Part shown: positions 49,615 through 63,689 of the stretch, in pieces
Layout of the letters: every line of letters starts with the position of its first letter
Numbering within the stretch: the first letter of the stretch is position 1
Assembly: GCA_013397075.1 (NCBI GenBank)
Contig: VWZS01000496.1
Location: 868,001-932,000, forward strand
Direction of reading: 5' to 3'
Source of the DNA: Rhabdornis inornatus
Lineage: Eukaryota; Chordata; Aves; Passeriformes; Rhabdornithidae
DNA: 64,000 nt
Made by a program: the position numbers and the translations under genes
Notes under the pieces: model-generated
The model's database searches: none
Told to the model about the DNA's origin: nothing
Seen by the model: the letters and a program-made list of their open reading frames with translations, nothing else

Positions 49615-52600
49615 ACAAATTTTAAGCAGGGTGATTAAAATTAGCCTTCCAAACCCATATTTTGTATCACTTGAAAGCCAACCGGGTGTTCATTGCTGCT
49701 GAGCACCTTTAACTCACAGCATCTTGCCCATCCAGGCTTTTTTACACAGCCACCTTCCATCATAGTATCATGTATCATAAGTATCAAACCAAAACTCTTC
49801 TATCTGGATCTGCCGTAAGGGAACTTGGAATGCCCTGAGGGGGTGTCAACATTTCTCCTCTGTACATCTAGCTTTAGACCACTGGATTCTAAAATAATAG
49901 CAACTAATATTATACTCATGTTTAAATGGCTAAATAAATGCCCTTCTTTTAGATACAAATGTCATAATTAATCTATTGTCCCATAGTGTTATCAGTCACT
50001 GATAAATATGTAGATTTGCAGCAGCCTAACCCGAGGACTAACCCTAAAAACCAAATACTAGATACACAGTGACCTTGGTGATCCCACCATCAAAAATGCA
50101 CAGCAAAAGTAGAGCAGCCAAACAGTTTTTAAATCTATGCAGAGACCAAACATACAAAGAAACCAAGGCAGCTTACAAAGTTATACATTCGACATTGCAA
50201 TTTGCCTTAGAAGTACTGATTTTTTTGAGACAATAACAATATATCCTCACAATTCACCTAACAATATATCCTCAGGATCACAGGCATTACTGCACAGGTG
50301 TCCAGTTTCCAACCTCTACACCCTGTCCAGGCTCCTTGCAATTTAAAGAACAGGCAATGTGATTAACACTGCTAATCTGGCTGCACTGTGAATTTTGGCT
50401 GACTCTTCCATATGGGAGCTCTGGGAGTTTTGACTGCAATATAAGAAGTATTGTTAAGCCTCGAAGTTCTATAACAGCCTTGAAATACTTGTTGTTTTAA
50501 ATTAAGTACCAACCCTCAGAGATATGTAACTGTGCAGCAATCTGTTCTTTAGTTTTTTATTAGATTAATTTGGTTCTAGTTGTCATAGTTGCAGAAAAAG
50601 GTTAAAAGTTTTTAACATTCTAGAAAGTCTTCTAATCCCTTTCCAGTATGAACAACATAAAAAAAATGCAAATGATAAACAAGAGGCTCCAATTTCTTTT
50701 CCAACTTATGACTATGGATGGCACTGCTTGTGATTTTTCCCTTAATGCTCTTGTGCAGGTACATGGCCTAATTTATAGATCTCAGGGACATGCATAAGGT
50801 TTTGGTTTCTGCTTGTATACTCTCTGGTAAATTGATGATACTCTAGTATTTTTTTTTAAATACAAAGTATATGTATTCATTTATTTTAAGTCCTAGAGAT
50901 ACACTATAATACCTTGCTTTGGAGAAAGAACATCAATCACATGAGTTTTGGTCAGAAGTGACCTTCCCAGAGTGTTGGTAAGAGCTGACAGAGCAGTTCC
51001 GCTCACCAGTGTAGCCCCAAGGAAAAAATATTCAGGAAAAAAAGAAGATTAAAAAAACTCCCACAGCAAGTGATACACCTCTTGGAAACAGCAGAAATGG
51101 CCTCTTTGTTCCACTCACTGATTTTATGGCTGTGCTGGGGGAAATAGGGCAGTGGCAACAATGCCCACAGCTGAGCATCTTATACCAAACCAAGGCAGGG
51201 GCCAAAAGCATCTCACCAACACGGCTGGTACCAGGGGATCCAGAATTGGCCCCAATCCATCACTTGGAGCAAATCCTGAGCTGCTGGACCCATCTGTGTA
51301 TCTTTTGCTATAATACTTTGTTTTCCAGTCCCTAGGCTACTGACAGAGCAGATGTCACTGAAATTACTTAATGTATTAAGCTGCTATTTGTTTAATTCTG
51401 ATGTGGAAAATGTGTCACACTCTAAATAGTTTAGTATGTTAATGTACCACTGCAGCAACCTACAGCAATCTTTAATCATTTCATTTTAGACTTATTTGCT
51501 TCTTTTACTTTAAATCATAATTAAAATCTGTTTTCTTGCTTCCTTTTAAATGTACTTACTCTTAACTTCACCTCCAGTTTCCTCAATCTGAATAAACAGA
51601 ACTATTATCACAAATACACATTTAATGTCCTAGGATATTTTATTTACAATTTATTTTCATTAAATTACATAAAACAGATGCAAATAAAACTTCCAGTATA
51701 ATATATTCCGTTAACAATCTGCAGCACAATAATTCATAAATGAAGGGGCTCTGAGGGTTTAACGTTAAGGAAAACCAGCTTAATTTCTCTGTCTGCATAA
51801 GAAAGCTGACCAAAGCTATATTTGCAATGGGTCTCTGGGTCATAGTATTAAAATCTGAAATCTAAACATTTTTATTTGAATCAAACTTTTTAAAAAAATA
51901 TTCTTCAGAATTTTAATTCTAAGTTAAGAGCAGAGTTTAATAACTACAGAATGAAGTTTTATTTCTTATATAAATATATAGTTCCTTATGCTTCAATGGG
52001 ATTATACATGATAGTACAACTAGTCTTGAACCTGAAGATTATTAATCTCAAAAACTTTTAAGAAATCAATTTTAGAATAATTTTTAAAACATTATGATGA
52101 GCAGTACAAATGAGGAATTCCAAGCTGTAAAGATGAATGCTGCACACTTCAAACTGAAGGAGCAATATGAAGTCTCCTGAACTTCTCTGTGTATTCACAA
52201 AAGATGCTGCAGAGCCTTATTAGCCTGACAAACTCTAAGCATGTATTAGTAAAAATAATCCTCTAGCACGTAGCTGCAGCCCTCTGATAAGTCAGCATGC
52301 CTTGCATTATTAGCTCTTCTGGTTTCTTGAGACCCTGGGAACGAGTAAGACCCATTTAGTTTGCCAGTGCCCTACCTTGTTGATCTGGGTTAGGCATTGC
52401 TCTGTGACAAACCTTTGCTACAGGCACGGAAGGGCGGCTTGCTGCTCCAACACTGGGGTCACGTCAACAGCTCTGCAATAACCCTCATGAACTTCTTAAA
52501 CTGCAATGTAAAATTAAAATGGTGCAGTGCACTTTTTAAAATACAGCTTCTGAAACGTGCTTCCCTGCTTGTACACCCAGTTAAAGGATAATGTTGTATG

Positions 52601-55600
52601 ACATGGAGGAGTCCCTGCAAAGAAACACCTGTCTGCATTTTTCTGTACAGCAGGCTTGTCTGGCTTGATGGTGGGCAAGCAGCCACTCCTCACTGAGACT
52701 GCAATGGCCCATTGCACAACTGTGCAATGTAAGACACTGGGAGACACCTCTGGAACAAAGGTGTCATCAAAAGGCTTCTAAGGAAGGAGTGTGTTCAGCA
52801 ACAGTTCTTCATAACCACCCTGAGCTGGTCCTCAGCAGGCACCCCCAACAAGGCATGTCTGCTCCTCCTCTCCTTGGAACAGCTCTCATTATGCACATGC
52901 TCTTCCCCCCACAATTAAATTATACCAGCAGTGACACACTTCTGCAATGATGAAATGATCAAAACCTGCTGACAAAGAAATGAACACAGGAATCTGATGC
53001 TTCCATACAGAGAGCAATAGGACACAATCAACACGGTGCAGTTCGGTCACATTTTTTCAAGATGGGTTTGGTTGTCCCAATGTCTTTTGAAGAGGACTGC
53101 CATGTGTAGCTTGGAGCAGGTTTATCTGGACAAACATACTCAGTAAAGAAGCTTGACTCAGTACCAGCCCTCGGAACTGAAATAATCTTCACCCCATAAC
53201 TCAATTTTCAGGTCACTAGGGGATAGCACATGCCAGCTTTTCTATTAGTGTGACCTGGAACAGGTCACAAATATTTTCTAAATTACCTACTGAATCCATG
53301 TCATTGCAATTGATGAAAGCTGCAGAAATTGAAAAGTTGGAAAGTTGCCTCAAACCCCAGCTTCCCTACCCAGCTGGGAAAGGGAGATGGGTGAGCAGAA
53401 AGAAACCCAGAGCTTTTCCACTTTGCTGCACTTATCCATAACAATGGCCTTTGGGGAAATATTAACTTAAGCCTGCCTCTAGAGGAAAAAGCTGCACATT
53501 ATCTCTTTGCCACGTTATGCCACCTTTAAAGAGGTTTAAAGAACTGGCAAGTGACAGTGACAGCTGCTGGCAGGGGTCTGCTGGGACAGGCGTCACTGTG
53601 GGCTGCACGGATTCCTTGGTGGGACTGCACACTCACAGCTTGGGTGCCAGCACATGCTGCCTTTTCCTAACATGTAAAAATAAAATTTAAAAAAAAACAA
53701 AAAAACAAAACCAAAAATATTTTCCAGGGTTCGGTTCTAGGGGGTTTTTTAAAAGTATTCTACATTTGAAGTTTTATCTGATGGGTGACATCAGCTGCAA
53801 TCTTGGTTTCTTTTTGAAATGAAAACTCCTCATGGATATGATCCAGAGAGAAACAAAAATCAAGGGCAGGAATACTTAGGCTGCCAGGGGTACAGAGTTA
53901 GCAGCAGGAAACTGGCTTTGTTGCAGTCGGTTTTCTCAAGCCCAACTCTTCTCTTCCTCCTTGAGCCACTGGACAAGCCAAGGATCAGATATTATTTTCA
54001 AAACTTACAGGAAGATGGCAAACAAATTAAGCTTTCATTTTCCTTTCTTCATCTACAGACAAATGTCAGCCACTCATGCCAATGCCAAAAATAACCCAAA
54101 ATGTATTAAGTCTTACACATGTAAAGTCAGAGTGACCTAACAGAAGGAACATTTAATTCAGACTTTGGTATTTCAGACTCTTCTTCTCTTGACTAATCCT
54201 ACCCAACACAAGTCACAAATCTCTTCCCAGTTCTGCATGCACATGCAAATCCCCTTCTCTTGTGAGAGCTTTGCAGTCAATTGACAGAAAGTACTTTAGA
54301 AAGCTAAATATATTTACAAAAATATGAGCACCAGCATACCATAATGAAATTCTACCAAAAAGAACCTGACATCAGATAACATAAATGTGACACATCCTAC
54401 CAAAAAAAAGTAGGATCACAGAAAAGGGGCTCCTGCAAAATATGGCAAAATTTTCCTAAAAATAAGATGTTATCTTTTAGTTTGGGATTAAAAATAGTAC
54501 AACTGTTTACCTATGACACAAAGCCAGGGACAACACCTCTTCCCAACAAAATAAACTGCAGTCAGAAAAAATAACAGCAATTATCATAATAATTACATTA
54601 TTTGTATTTACCATTTCAGGATGCTTACAAAGAAGTATGCAATAAAAAGTTGAAATAAATGGATAAAAAGAGATTTTAACACTGACAGTGAGATTCAAGA
54701 GCCATGTTGGAAGCAGCCTAGAGACAGAAAGGAGTGGAACACATAGGGTGACTTGTTTATGGGTCAGTACAATGGCTTTGGGCTCCTCTGCCCACCCAAA
54801 GTGCTCCCTCCCCATTGCTCCAGTGCTACACAGAGCTGCCAAGCTGAAATGCCAGGCAGCCTGTGACCACTCTGGTTCTTTAGTAAGTGTTGATTCTTCA
54901 TGGTACCATAATATCAATGCAATGGAAATAATGTCCATATAATATTTTTTCCACATCACAGTTACAATGATTTCCCTAGAAAATTCACAGGGGCTATCCA
55001 AATTTCAATCCTTTGCCTTCCAGCACAAGAGACACGATCTGCCTTCCAGATCCACAGTACAGAGCCGTAAGGCAAGCTAAGGGTAGGAATCATCCTTTAA
55101 AATGTCAAGGTTTATTGTTTACCCAATGCTAAAGTCTCTCTAAGCAACAATGGATGAGCAACTCCTTAAAACAGATTCACAGGTTCACTCAGGGAAAAAA
55201 GAAAACTATTTTTTTAATTACAAAAATGTAAACCAGTACAACATTTTAAAAGCACGCAGTGTCACTAGCACAGAAATGGACTATCAGGAGAAGTGACAGG
55301 TTCAATACCTTTCATTGTCTTGAAAGAACACACTTCTTCTTTTGCAAGGAACTCAGTATTGGGATATATGAGTGAAAACAACTACTTCTACAGAGAAGCA
55401 GGAGAGGATTAGATGTTTTAGCAACTTGAATTTGACCCATAACTTAGGCAGTGTCTCAAAAATAGTTTATGCAAGTAACTAGAATTAAAGATGGAATTCA
55501 GAACTGAAGTATTTGTGCTTTTTGATGCCCACAGTACAAACAGCTACACTGAAAGCATCCACCATTCCAATAAATACATAATTACTGACCATACAAAACA

Positions 55601-58600
55601 CATGTATGATAGCAAAATTACTAGGATGGAAACTGGGACTGCCTCCAATATACAGGATTTCTATATGTTTCCAAAAATACTATTTACCCTTGTATTGAGA
55701 AAAGGTCTGAGAAGCTTCGTCTTTCTAATTCTTAGCAGGACAGGTAAATCAAGCATCCAACCAACATTGTGGCAGTTTCTGACAGCTTTAGCTTAACAGC
55801 CAGGCTTCTTCTGCCAACTTAAATTTGCAGCTCGTGCTGTTTGCTGCTTTCTAAAATAGGCACCACTATGGCATGCTTCTAGATCTATGTAGACCTTATG
55901 TGCTTCAGAGACAAGACACAGAAAGCTCAGCTGAGCATTTCCTCAGAGCTGGCAGTGCTCCCCTAACATCAGTCTCATAAACTTCACAGGACACAGCCTG
56001 AGTTGTTCCCATCAAAAGTCAGTTTTGACCTTGGGAAAAAACTCAGGCATATCACAAGTTAAAATTATAGATCTATGGAAAGAAATGCAAAATGTGCCTA
56101 TCGCTTCAGCAGTTTTTCTGAAAATGTCTCACGTGACTTCAGACCAGAAAATGATTTAACCCCAAAGTTTAGCAGTAATGGAAGTTAAGGGTTCTCAGCA
56201 CAAGCTAGGCTTTAGTCTTAGGTCAAATCCTACTAATAATATAGACAACCAAATCTACAGCAGTGTCAGTGGGTAGCTCTATTAAGATATAAATAGAATT
56301 TTGTTAAGCTGGTTTTCTGCCTTCAATGAAATTTAGGCCACACTACCAAAAAGAAGCTAAAATTCATCATCTGAGGTGTTGATCCCTTAGTATCAGCTTG
56401 GAAAACATACAAGACCAAAATGGACACAGCCACTGTCATCATTAGCTCCCAGGTCAGGACAATGGGCACAGCTGGAAACAAGCTACTGTGCCACACAGGC
56501 ATTCAATCCAAGCTGGTACAGTCTAATGATCTGAAATAATGACAATAAATGTCAGCAAATTGAAACACAATCTATTTACTTTGTTTTATCATTACTAAAG
56601 GTCCCATGGCTCATACAGACTGAAGCCATAAAGAAGATGCTACAAGAACTTTGATTATGCTCTTACTGACAACAAATTAAGGCAGTCTGTGAGACGCTTG
56701 TTACCTTAGTTTGGTACCATGAAAACCTGTGGCTATTAGAACAAAGATGCTAAAATGATTGCACCTAATTCTGTACAAAGGCACATAAATAAATGGCCTG
56801 GTTTCAAAGAGATAAAACACTACAGTTCACAGTGGTCTCACCCACGGGTGATGAGACTTAGAACTTCTCAAAATCTCAGCAGTGGAGAAGATTTTCACCC
56901 ATGTCCCAGTCGAGGAGGGGCTCTGCAGCAGTACATACATAACACCCAGCACAGGTCTGCATCTTTAGGCAACTGTTCAACAGATTTGTGATACATAAAC
57001 CCTGTTTCTCCATGGGGTCTGGTTCAGGAAACCTTACCATTGTTCATAACATGCAGCTGACACTAGGTCTTCTCCAATTTGCCAAGGCAGGAATGAGCCA
57101 TCAAACATGACCAGGAAGGTTGATAAACGGCCACACAAAACATTTAAGATTAATCTGCCTGTGGATCTGTGTAGCAGCAAAACAGATGCTCTGCAGTCAT
57201 GGTTAAGGACAGTTTCAAATATCCACTGAAAACTTTGGACCAGACTCCCAGAGATCCACCTGAATGCAGGTCAAACTTCAGTTTAGCAAGTGCTGGAGCA
57301 AACTGGCCTATTAAATTCTGAAAATCTCACAGGCTGGAGATTTCACAGCTCCTGGTGCTCCTGGGTTCAAGCACTTTCACTGGGAATTCACTTTTCATTA
57401 CAACCAAGCATGAACTTCTCCTGCTACCCCTTCTGACTGCTGTTTCTCGCTCTTTCTGTGCCTTTTTGAGAGGAGCTTGGCTCCATCTCCCCTTCACCCA
57501 CCCATCAGGGGGTTGAAAAACACAATTCAATTCCCCTCTGCCTTGTCTTCTCTTCTCCAGGCGGATCCAGAGCAGACCTCTCCACTCCCTCTCCCTGCCA
57601 CACTCTCAAGAGAAGTGCACAGCAGCTTCCCCCATCACACTCACTGCACCAGTCCTGGTAGGTCCACTCTGTTGGCCAAGGGAGTGGGAACATCACAGCT
57701 GAGTTACACTAGTAGTCATGGGAAGGTCAGTGCAAAACAACTCTCCTCCCTTGTCACCTGTATTTACCCATCACCTGCACCCAGGAATGCTCCTGTCACT
57801 GCCTGAAGCCAGCAGCAAAGCACAGGGCTGAGTTTAGTCTGAGCAGGGCAGGAGCTGCTGAGCAAATTGAGATTCAGAGCACAGGCAGGGTTTCTACCCT
57901 GCAGTTGGCAGGCCTGACTTGCAGCCAGGTTAACAGGCAGCAGAACAGGGAGCATATGTGCAAGTCACAGGGGAGAGGTGCAGAGCCAGTGCCAGACACG
58001 CAGTACAGGCACACACAGCACCAGCTGTTCCCCACTGCCTCCTGTCCCTAAGGCATTTGGCTGCAAACCCTTTTCCATTCCCATCATCCTATCATCAAGG
58101 GTAACAGTGGCAACACAGCTATTTCTGTGGTTTCCTTTGGTGTCAGTACACAATTGTATATGTGACCTTAAAGATTAGATCCTCTGTATCTGTGTTGCAT
58201 CTAAAACTGTAACCAAGTGCTTGCCTTCATGCTGCTGGCATTGCATAGCCAAAGGAAACACCACAGAAAACTCTACAAGACTCCATAAAGCCAAGCTTCC
58301 CAGCTGAACTCAATCAAATATTCTCAGTGGGCTCTTACAAGGTAAAGAACAGAAAAAGCCAGTTTGACTTGCAGGTTCCAGCTGAGCTTGCAATACCAAG
58401 AACATCAACATGAAAAGAGAGGGGAAGAACTTGTAAACAGAGCAAAGCAAACGAAGGTAATTGAGACAAAAACAAAACGGAAACTGTAAAAGTATTTTTC
58501 ATGACTTCTAGAGCATTCCCATTATTTTAAACTGCAAAATTTACAGCAATCTAGGATTTATAAATGTACCTCAGTAAACTCTCTTGACTGAGGTAAAACT

Positions 58601-61600
58601 AAGTCAAGAAAAAAAATGAAGTGGTCTCTGATCAAGAACTCTCCAAACGAATCCCTGCATAAAAGGCTGCCCATTCATTCAGTCCCACTCAGAGCTGCTC
58701 TGCAGAGAAGATCTCAGTATATATTTAGACATCAACTAGTAAACTGCCTTATGAATCACTTCTGAAATTCCCTTTATCCTAAGTCATATACTCTATGTCA
58801 TACAATCTCTAAGTCGTATACTTAGGAGGAGAAGGAGCATATGACCTATTTTTTAAAGTGACAAGAGCTCTTGCCTGACACCTAAGCAGAACAGGTTCTG
58901 TGGCTTTTTCTTCATATGATATGAATCAAACTTTAACTCTTACTTCACCATGAATTTTACCATACAAATGGTATCACAGCAATTCAATCTTACTTAGCCA
59001 CTGCCTGAAATAGACTTGAAGGAATACAATTACTGAATGCTTAGTGCTCCCCTTTTGTACACCACACCCAGCTGTTTCACTCCATAAACCAATACAAACG
59101 AGCGATTTTTTTCTCACTGAAGCACAAATGAACTTGGCAAAAGGGAAGAGGAAGAACCACAGTTCATCCCCTTCTGAAGTATCACAGTGCCTCATGCTAG
59201 AAATGAACTGACAGAAGAAGTATTTGAAAACTTCCCAAAGAACTGGATGCTGTATTTGTGAGCAGCTACTAACTACTCAGTAACAACCAAGATTACACAC
59301 TTGTTCTTCATAGCCACCATGAGGAGCAACTGCAATCTGTTACTGTTTTACAATGACAGCATTACTTAAACCTAAAAATAACAGTTTCTGAGCAGAAAGA
59401 AAACAACCTGTAATTAAGAACACTGAAGTATTTTCAAAACACCACTAGTGATCTCCTGCAATTCAGGAATGCGTTTTTTTCAGGGCAAATTGCATTTAGA
59501 ATTTGTTTTCTTTCATCTACAGATCAAGAAACTTTTCCTACAAGATCAGGAGATTTTCAAAATACAGTTAATGATCAATTTGAGTAATGCCAGTAGAAGG
59601 ATTTGATTTTACAGAGAAAGGGGGGAAAATGGCTCCTAAACCTACAGAAATATTCACTGAACAAAGTTTTTATTCATCTCACATTTCTTGTCTGGAAATG
59701 GAAAAATAAATAACTATGCTTCATGCAAAACAATACTCCCTCTAGATTTCAGTGCATAAACATCAACTAATAAGCTGTGAAAAAAACCATTCCAGCATTT
59801 CAGATGGTAACAATTCTGGACTTTGACACGCTGCTAATGGATCTTGACACAGGGAATATTCTAAATTCAGAAAGGTTTGCCTTAAGGTTATATTTAAGGA
59901 TGCAGAGAGCAAGCCAGCAAATTGTCCAATAATCTCCAAGGCCCGTGCACCACCCTCCATCTGACGCTGAACTTGTGCAGAGACCCAGCTCTGCTGCCTG
60001 GGCCCCCTTTCATCCTGGCACTTCCAGAGCTGTTTCTAATCCTCATGCAGCACAAGCCCTTTTAACACAAATATGTTCAATTCATTATTGATGCTGGGTG
60101 CTTGCTTGGAGAACCCAAGGTCCAAAGGTGAGTCAATGGCACCAGCAAACCCCTATAGGGCTGGAAAATGAAGCAGAGAGTTTACAATTAACAGTCAGGA
60201 GAGAGGAGCTTCCACTGATAAAGCCTTAATTTGTGTAGTGTAGAGGGGAATTGTTTGTCAAATCAAGCAAAACTAAAATCAGGATTTCTTCACTCCTCCT
60301 TGAATGTTGGCCATCCCATCGCACAGAGGAAGAGAGAAAAAAGCTACCTCAGCAGCCACACTTGTATTTCTCAAATTTCTTTACATTTCTTAGCCCCTCT
60401 ATGTTTTTATGTCAAAGATAATTATTGGTGATCAAGTACATAAGCAATAATGTCCTGAGGAGTAAAACTGAAAGCACAGTACTTGCACATCATACTGCAG
60501 GGGCAGTCAGATGTGAACAGGTACCAGCCCATACCAGCCCAAAAGCGTGCTCAGTACTGGACAGGTGCTGCACTGAAAACAGGCAAGTGGGCAAGAAGAA
60601 CTCTCTCAGAAAGCCAAATATCTGGATTTTGTTAAGCAGAACTAGGCACCTTTCCATAGATGGGCTGCAGCACTTGGGCAGCATGTGAAGGCCACTGGGA
60701 GACAGGATGTCCTGCAGTCAGGAGTTACCAGCTGATGTGACATCACCTGAGAATCTCTTCTGACCTACTTCACCCTCTCCTAACTGTGCTGTGTGTTTCC
60801 ACCATCCAAGAACATGCTGCCATTTAAAAGATACATACACTGAGTCTAACCATTTCCTTAAGAGCTGTAAAGAATCCCCCAAAACCTTAACGAACCCCAA
60901 GATACAGCTTCCTATTTTTCACAGTCTAAGTAATTAGAGTCTTTGCAATTCAATCTCAGAGGAAGAAAATACCACCAGGAAATATATATTGTTGTTTATT
61001 TTTTTCAGGGAAACTTGGTTAAAATGGCAATGAAATGAAGTAGTTCTGCTTTTGTTTAATTTGAAACATGTAGGATTGCATCTTATAAAGTGAACACTCA
61101 TTAGCTGGCAAACTCCAAAGCAAGTTGATCTCCTGGTGCTCCTGTCTAGTAATTCAATGCTCTTTTACCAGTGCTCAGAACAAATGGCTGACAGAAAAAT
61201 GCTATATCTAAATATAAAATATAGCACAGTATGAAACAATCATAACTACTGTCTCTAGGGAGGATTCTTATCAGCATAGTTGCATGTGAACTTTGAAAAG
61301 GAATTAATCATCTCCAAGCTGAGCTGGACCCTGTGTGACCAAACTGAGTAACCTCTTTTGTAACCAGAGCCACTACATTCCTGCCCCATTTGGGCTGTGA
61401 CACTCGATTAGCTGTTCTCTGATCCATGCAATCAAATCGTCCCTTTAATATAACAGTTTAAAGACTAAATAGCTGTGTGAATTTGTGTCATGACATTTAA
61501 TTTAATCTAATCTAAGATAACTCACCTAGTATGTAATTAGCTCTGTGATTCCCTTTTAGCACCTAAATAGTAGACATCATGTTACCCTATTTCTGGGAAT

Positions 61601-63685
61601 TGAGGAGAACCTCATTTTCACAATCTCAAATATTTAACCTATTCTGTTCTTCTTGTTATGATTTCAAGATGGCAAAGAACTGGAATATTAAACTGAAAAT
61701 CACATTATAAACTCTTAGAAGTACCTTTAGTATCCTAAAAGCACAACCATTTCATGCAAATCTGCCAGGTACAAAAAGCTATGAATAGGCTCTTTCTTAG
61801 AAATAGTTTCAGCCAAGACCAATGGTAAGTATATAGAAGGCAGCCGAGGAAAATCATGTGTGGAAAAATCTAATTGCAACATATATAATAATGCATCTTA
61901 GCTGTGTTGTACTATACCAGATGATCATATGCTTCCCACATTTAAAATTATAGCATGAGTCTGCAGTCCATTCCTTAGGACAATGGCTCAATGCATGTAC
62001 TATTAAACCGTTTCAAACTGTATTACCTATGTCAATATATTACAAACTACATTACATTTACCATATATAAACATTTCTATATCTAACGCCAAATATTATG
62101 GTTAAAGTGGCAAAGCACTATTACAGCACTGCCTGAGATCCTCTTGATACAGACAGTGAATGATGTGTTGCCTTGGTGCAACACAGACTGAGCAAAAGTT
62201 TCTGGAGTAACAAGGCAGATCTACACTGGTTTGCTCCATCTCAAGAGTGAAAGAAATATTGGAGATTTCTCCTACATTACCAAACCATGCAGCAATTACT
62301 TGCATCTTGTGTAATGCTGATTTTAATAACCCATTGCACCCCTGTTTTCTTTGCAGAACTAGAAATATCTTTCTGTTACAGTAAACAGCAAACTTTAAAG
62401 CCTTTCCATAGTAATTTTGGTGGAAATCTTTTGGGAACAGCAATTTTAGACAAACCGTGGCACTGAATTTGTTGTACAATACTTGTCCCATCAATGTTAA
62501 TGGAAAATTTCCATTGATTTTACTGAGTAGATATGGGCTCCTCACATTTAATTTATCATGAGAATTGATTGCAGGTTGTTTACACAGCCCACACAGACAC
62601 ACAAAATCAAAATCTGGAGAGATCAAAGCCAACCCTATACCTAAAACCAAAACTCCTAAAACTGCCAGTTATTCTTTTAAATGAGACATAAGAACTCTCA
62701 AGGTTTTTTTCCACTCTCTTTTTTCCCAGGATGTTATTTTTATCTTGGCACTGTTCATTTTTGCCATTTAATTTACACTGTGTTTGGAGAAATTACTGAG
62801 AGAGAATTGTGTCAAGTCTCCTCCGCACTAACTTCTCTATTGGGTTTACAGCTTTAGAATCTATTTAGTTGACATTTAAAATATTATAGAGAGAAAAATT
62901 TGGGCTCTAATATTTCCTCTACCAGGCTCAGTTCTACCACAATAGAATTTAAACATTTCTCAGTGTTTCATGTTCTTCAGTTCAAAATTACAGCCAGGCG
63001 ACCAAGGAAAGGATTCCGTACTGGCATTTCACCAGTGCCAAAGGAGATGTTACCATCCCTGTTAACCATCTCAGTGCTCTTTAAAAACAGGAAACAGACT
63101 GGGGATTTCTATCGTAGTTGAAACAGCCTGCAATACATGCTTTGCTCTCATCTGGGCACTTCCACAGAGAGGGCGGGCATGCTGGCAGGACATGTTTTAC
63201 CCACAGACCGTGTGACAACGTGGACAAGCAGCACACATGAGAGCACTGAGGAAATGCCAGACTATGTTTTCAGCTGAAACCTGCAGCAGGTGCCTGACCC
63301 CAGGTCACTCACTGTCTTAACCGGGAGCTCGTTCTCTCTGTTTGCACCAGGCTCCCTTTGGCTCGGTGTGCGGATGTGGTATGATTAAGCATGTTGACAT
63401 ACACAGTCACCACGTAATTGTAGCTATTCAGCCTCTCCCTGTTGCTGTGATAGAGCGTATATTAGCACTACAGCTACCCCCAGAAACGAAATACACAACC
63501 AACTCCCACAGTCCCCCCTCTCCTCTGTGCACAACCCTGCATTTGCCTGTCTGCGATCAGCTGTGCTCTGAAGTAACCACCCCCTGCCGACACACAACGC
63601 AGATGAATGCTGGAATCGCTAAAAAATACAGTTACAAGTCAGTTCTCAAATCCTGCATGTATCACAGGATAAATTAGTTTTGTAT
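49615..63685. other. Intronic sequence without recognised genes
   Basis: Long AT-rich tracts (for example 50.5-52.3 kb) alternate with a pyrimidine-rich, moderately GC segment at about 57.4-58.0 kb. Two of the longest chance frames in the window (54,507-55,001 and 62,102-62,650, minus strand) fall here. Neither has a domain, splice sites or a family resemblance I recognise. Confidence 0.55.
50235..50274. repeat. 15-bp direct repeat
   Basis: Two exact copies of AACAATATATCCTCA, starting 25 bp apart (50,235 and 50,260). Confidence 0.8.
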
Positions 63686-63689
63686 TGCC

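Noticed and set aside
49167..49616. 149-codon minus-strand open frame
   Set aside because: It overlaps a reverse CR1 copy. The frame comes from the repeat's non-coding tail and does not match its reverse transcriptase.
54507..55001. 164-codon minus-strand open frame
   Set aside because: No recognisable family, no CpG or promoter context, and it sits in intron 1 of ABLIM2. Treated as chance.
63342..63677. 111-codon plus-strand frame just before the CpG-rich end
   Set aside because: No domain or start context, and it ends before the CpG-dense part. Could only be revived by transcript evidence.
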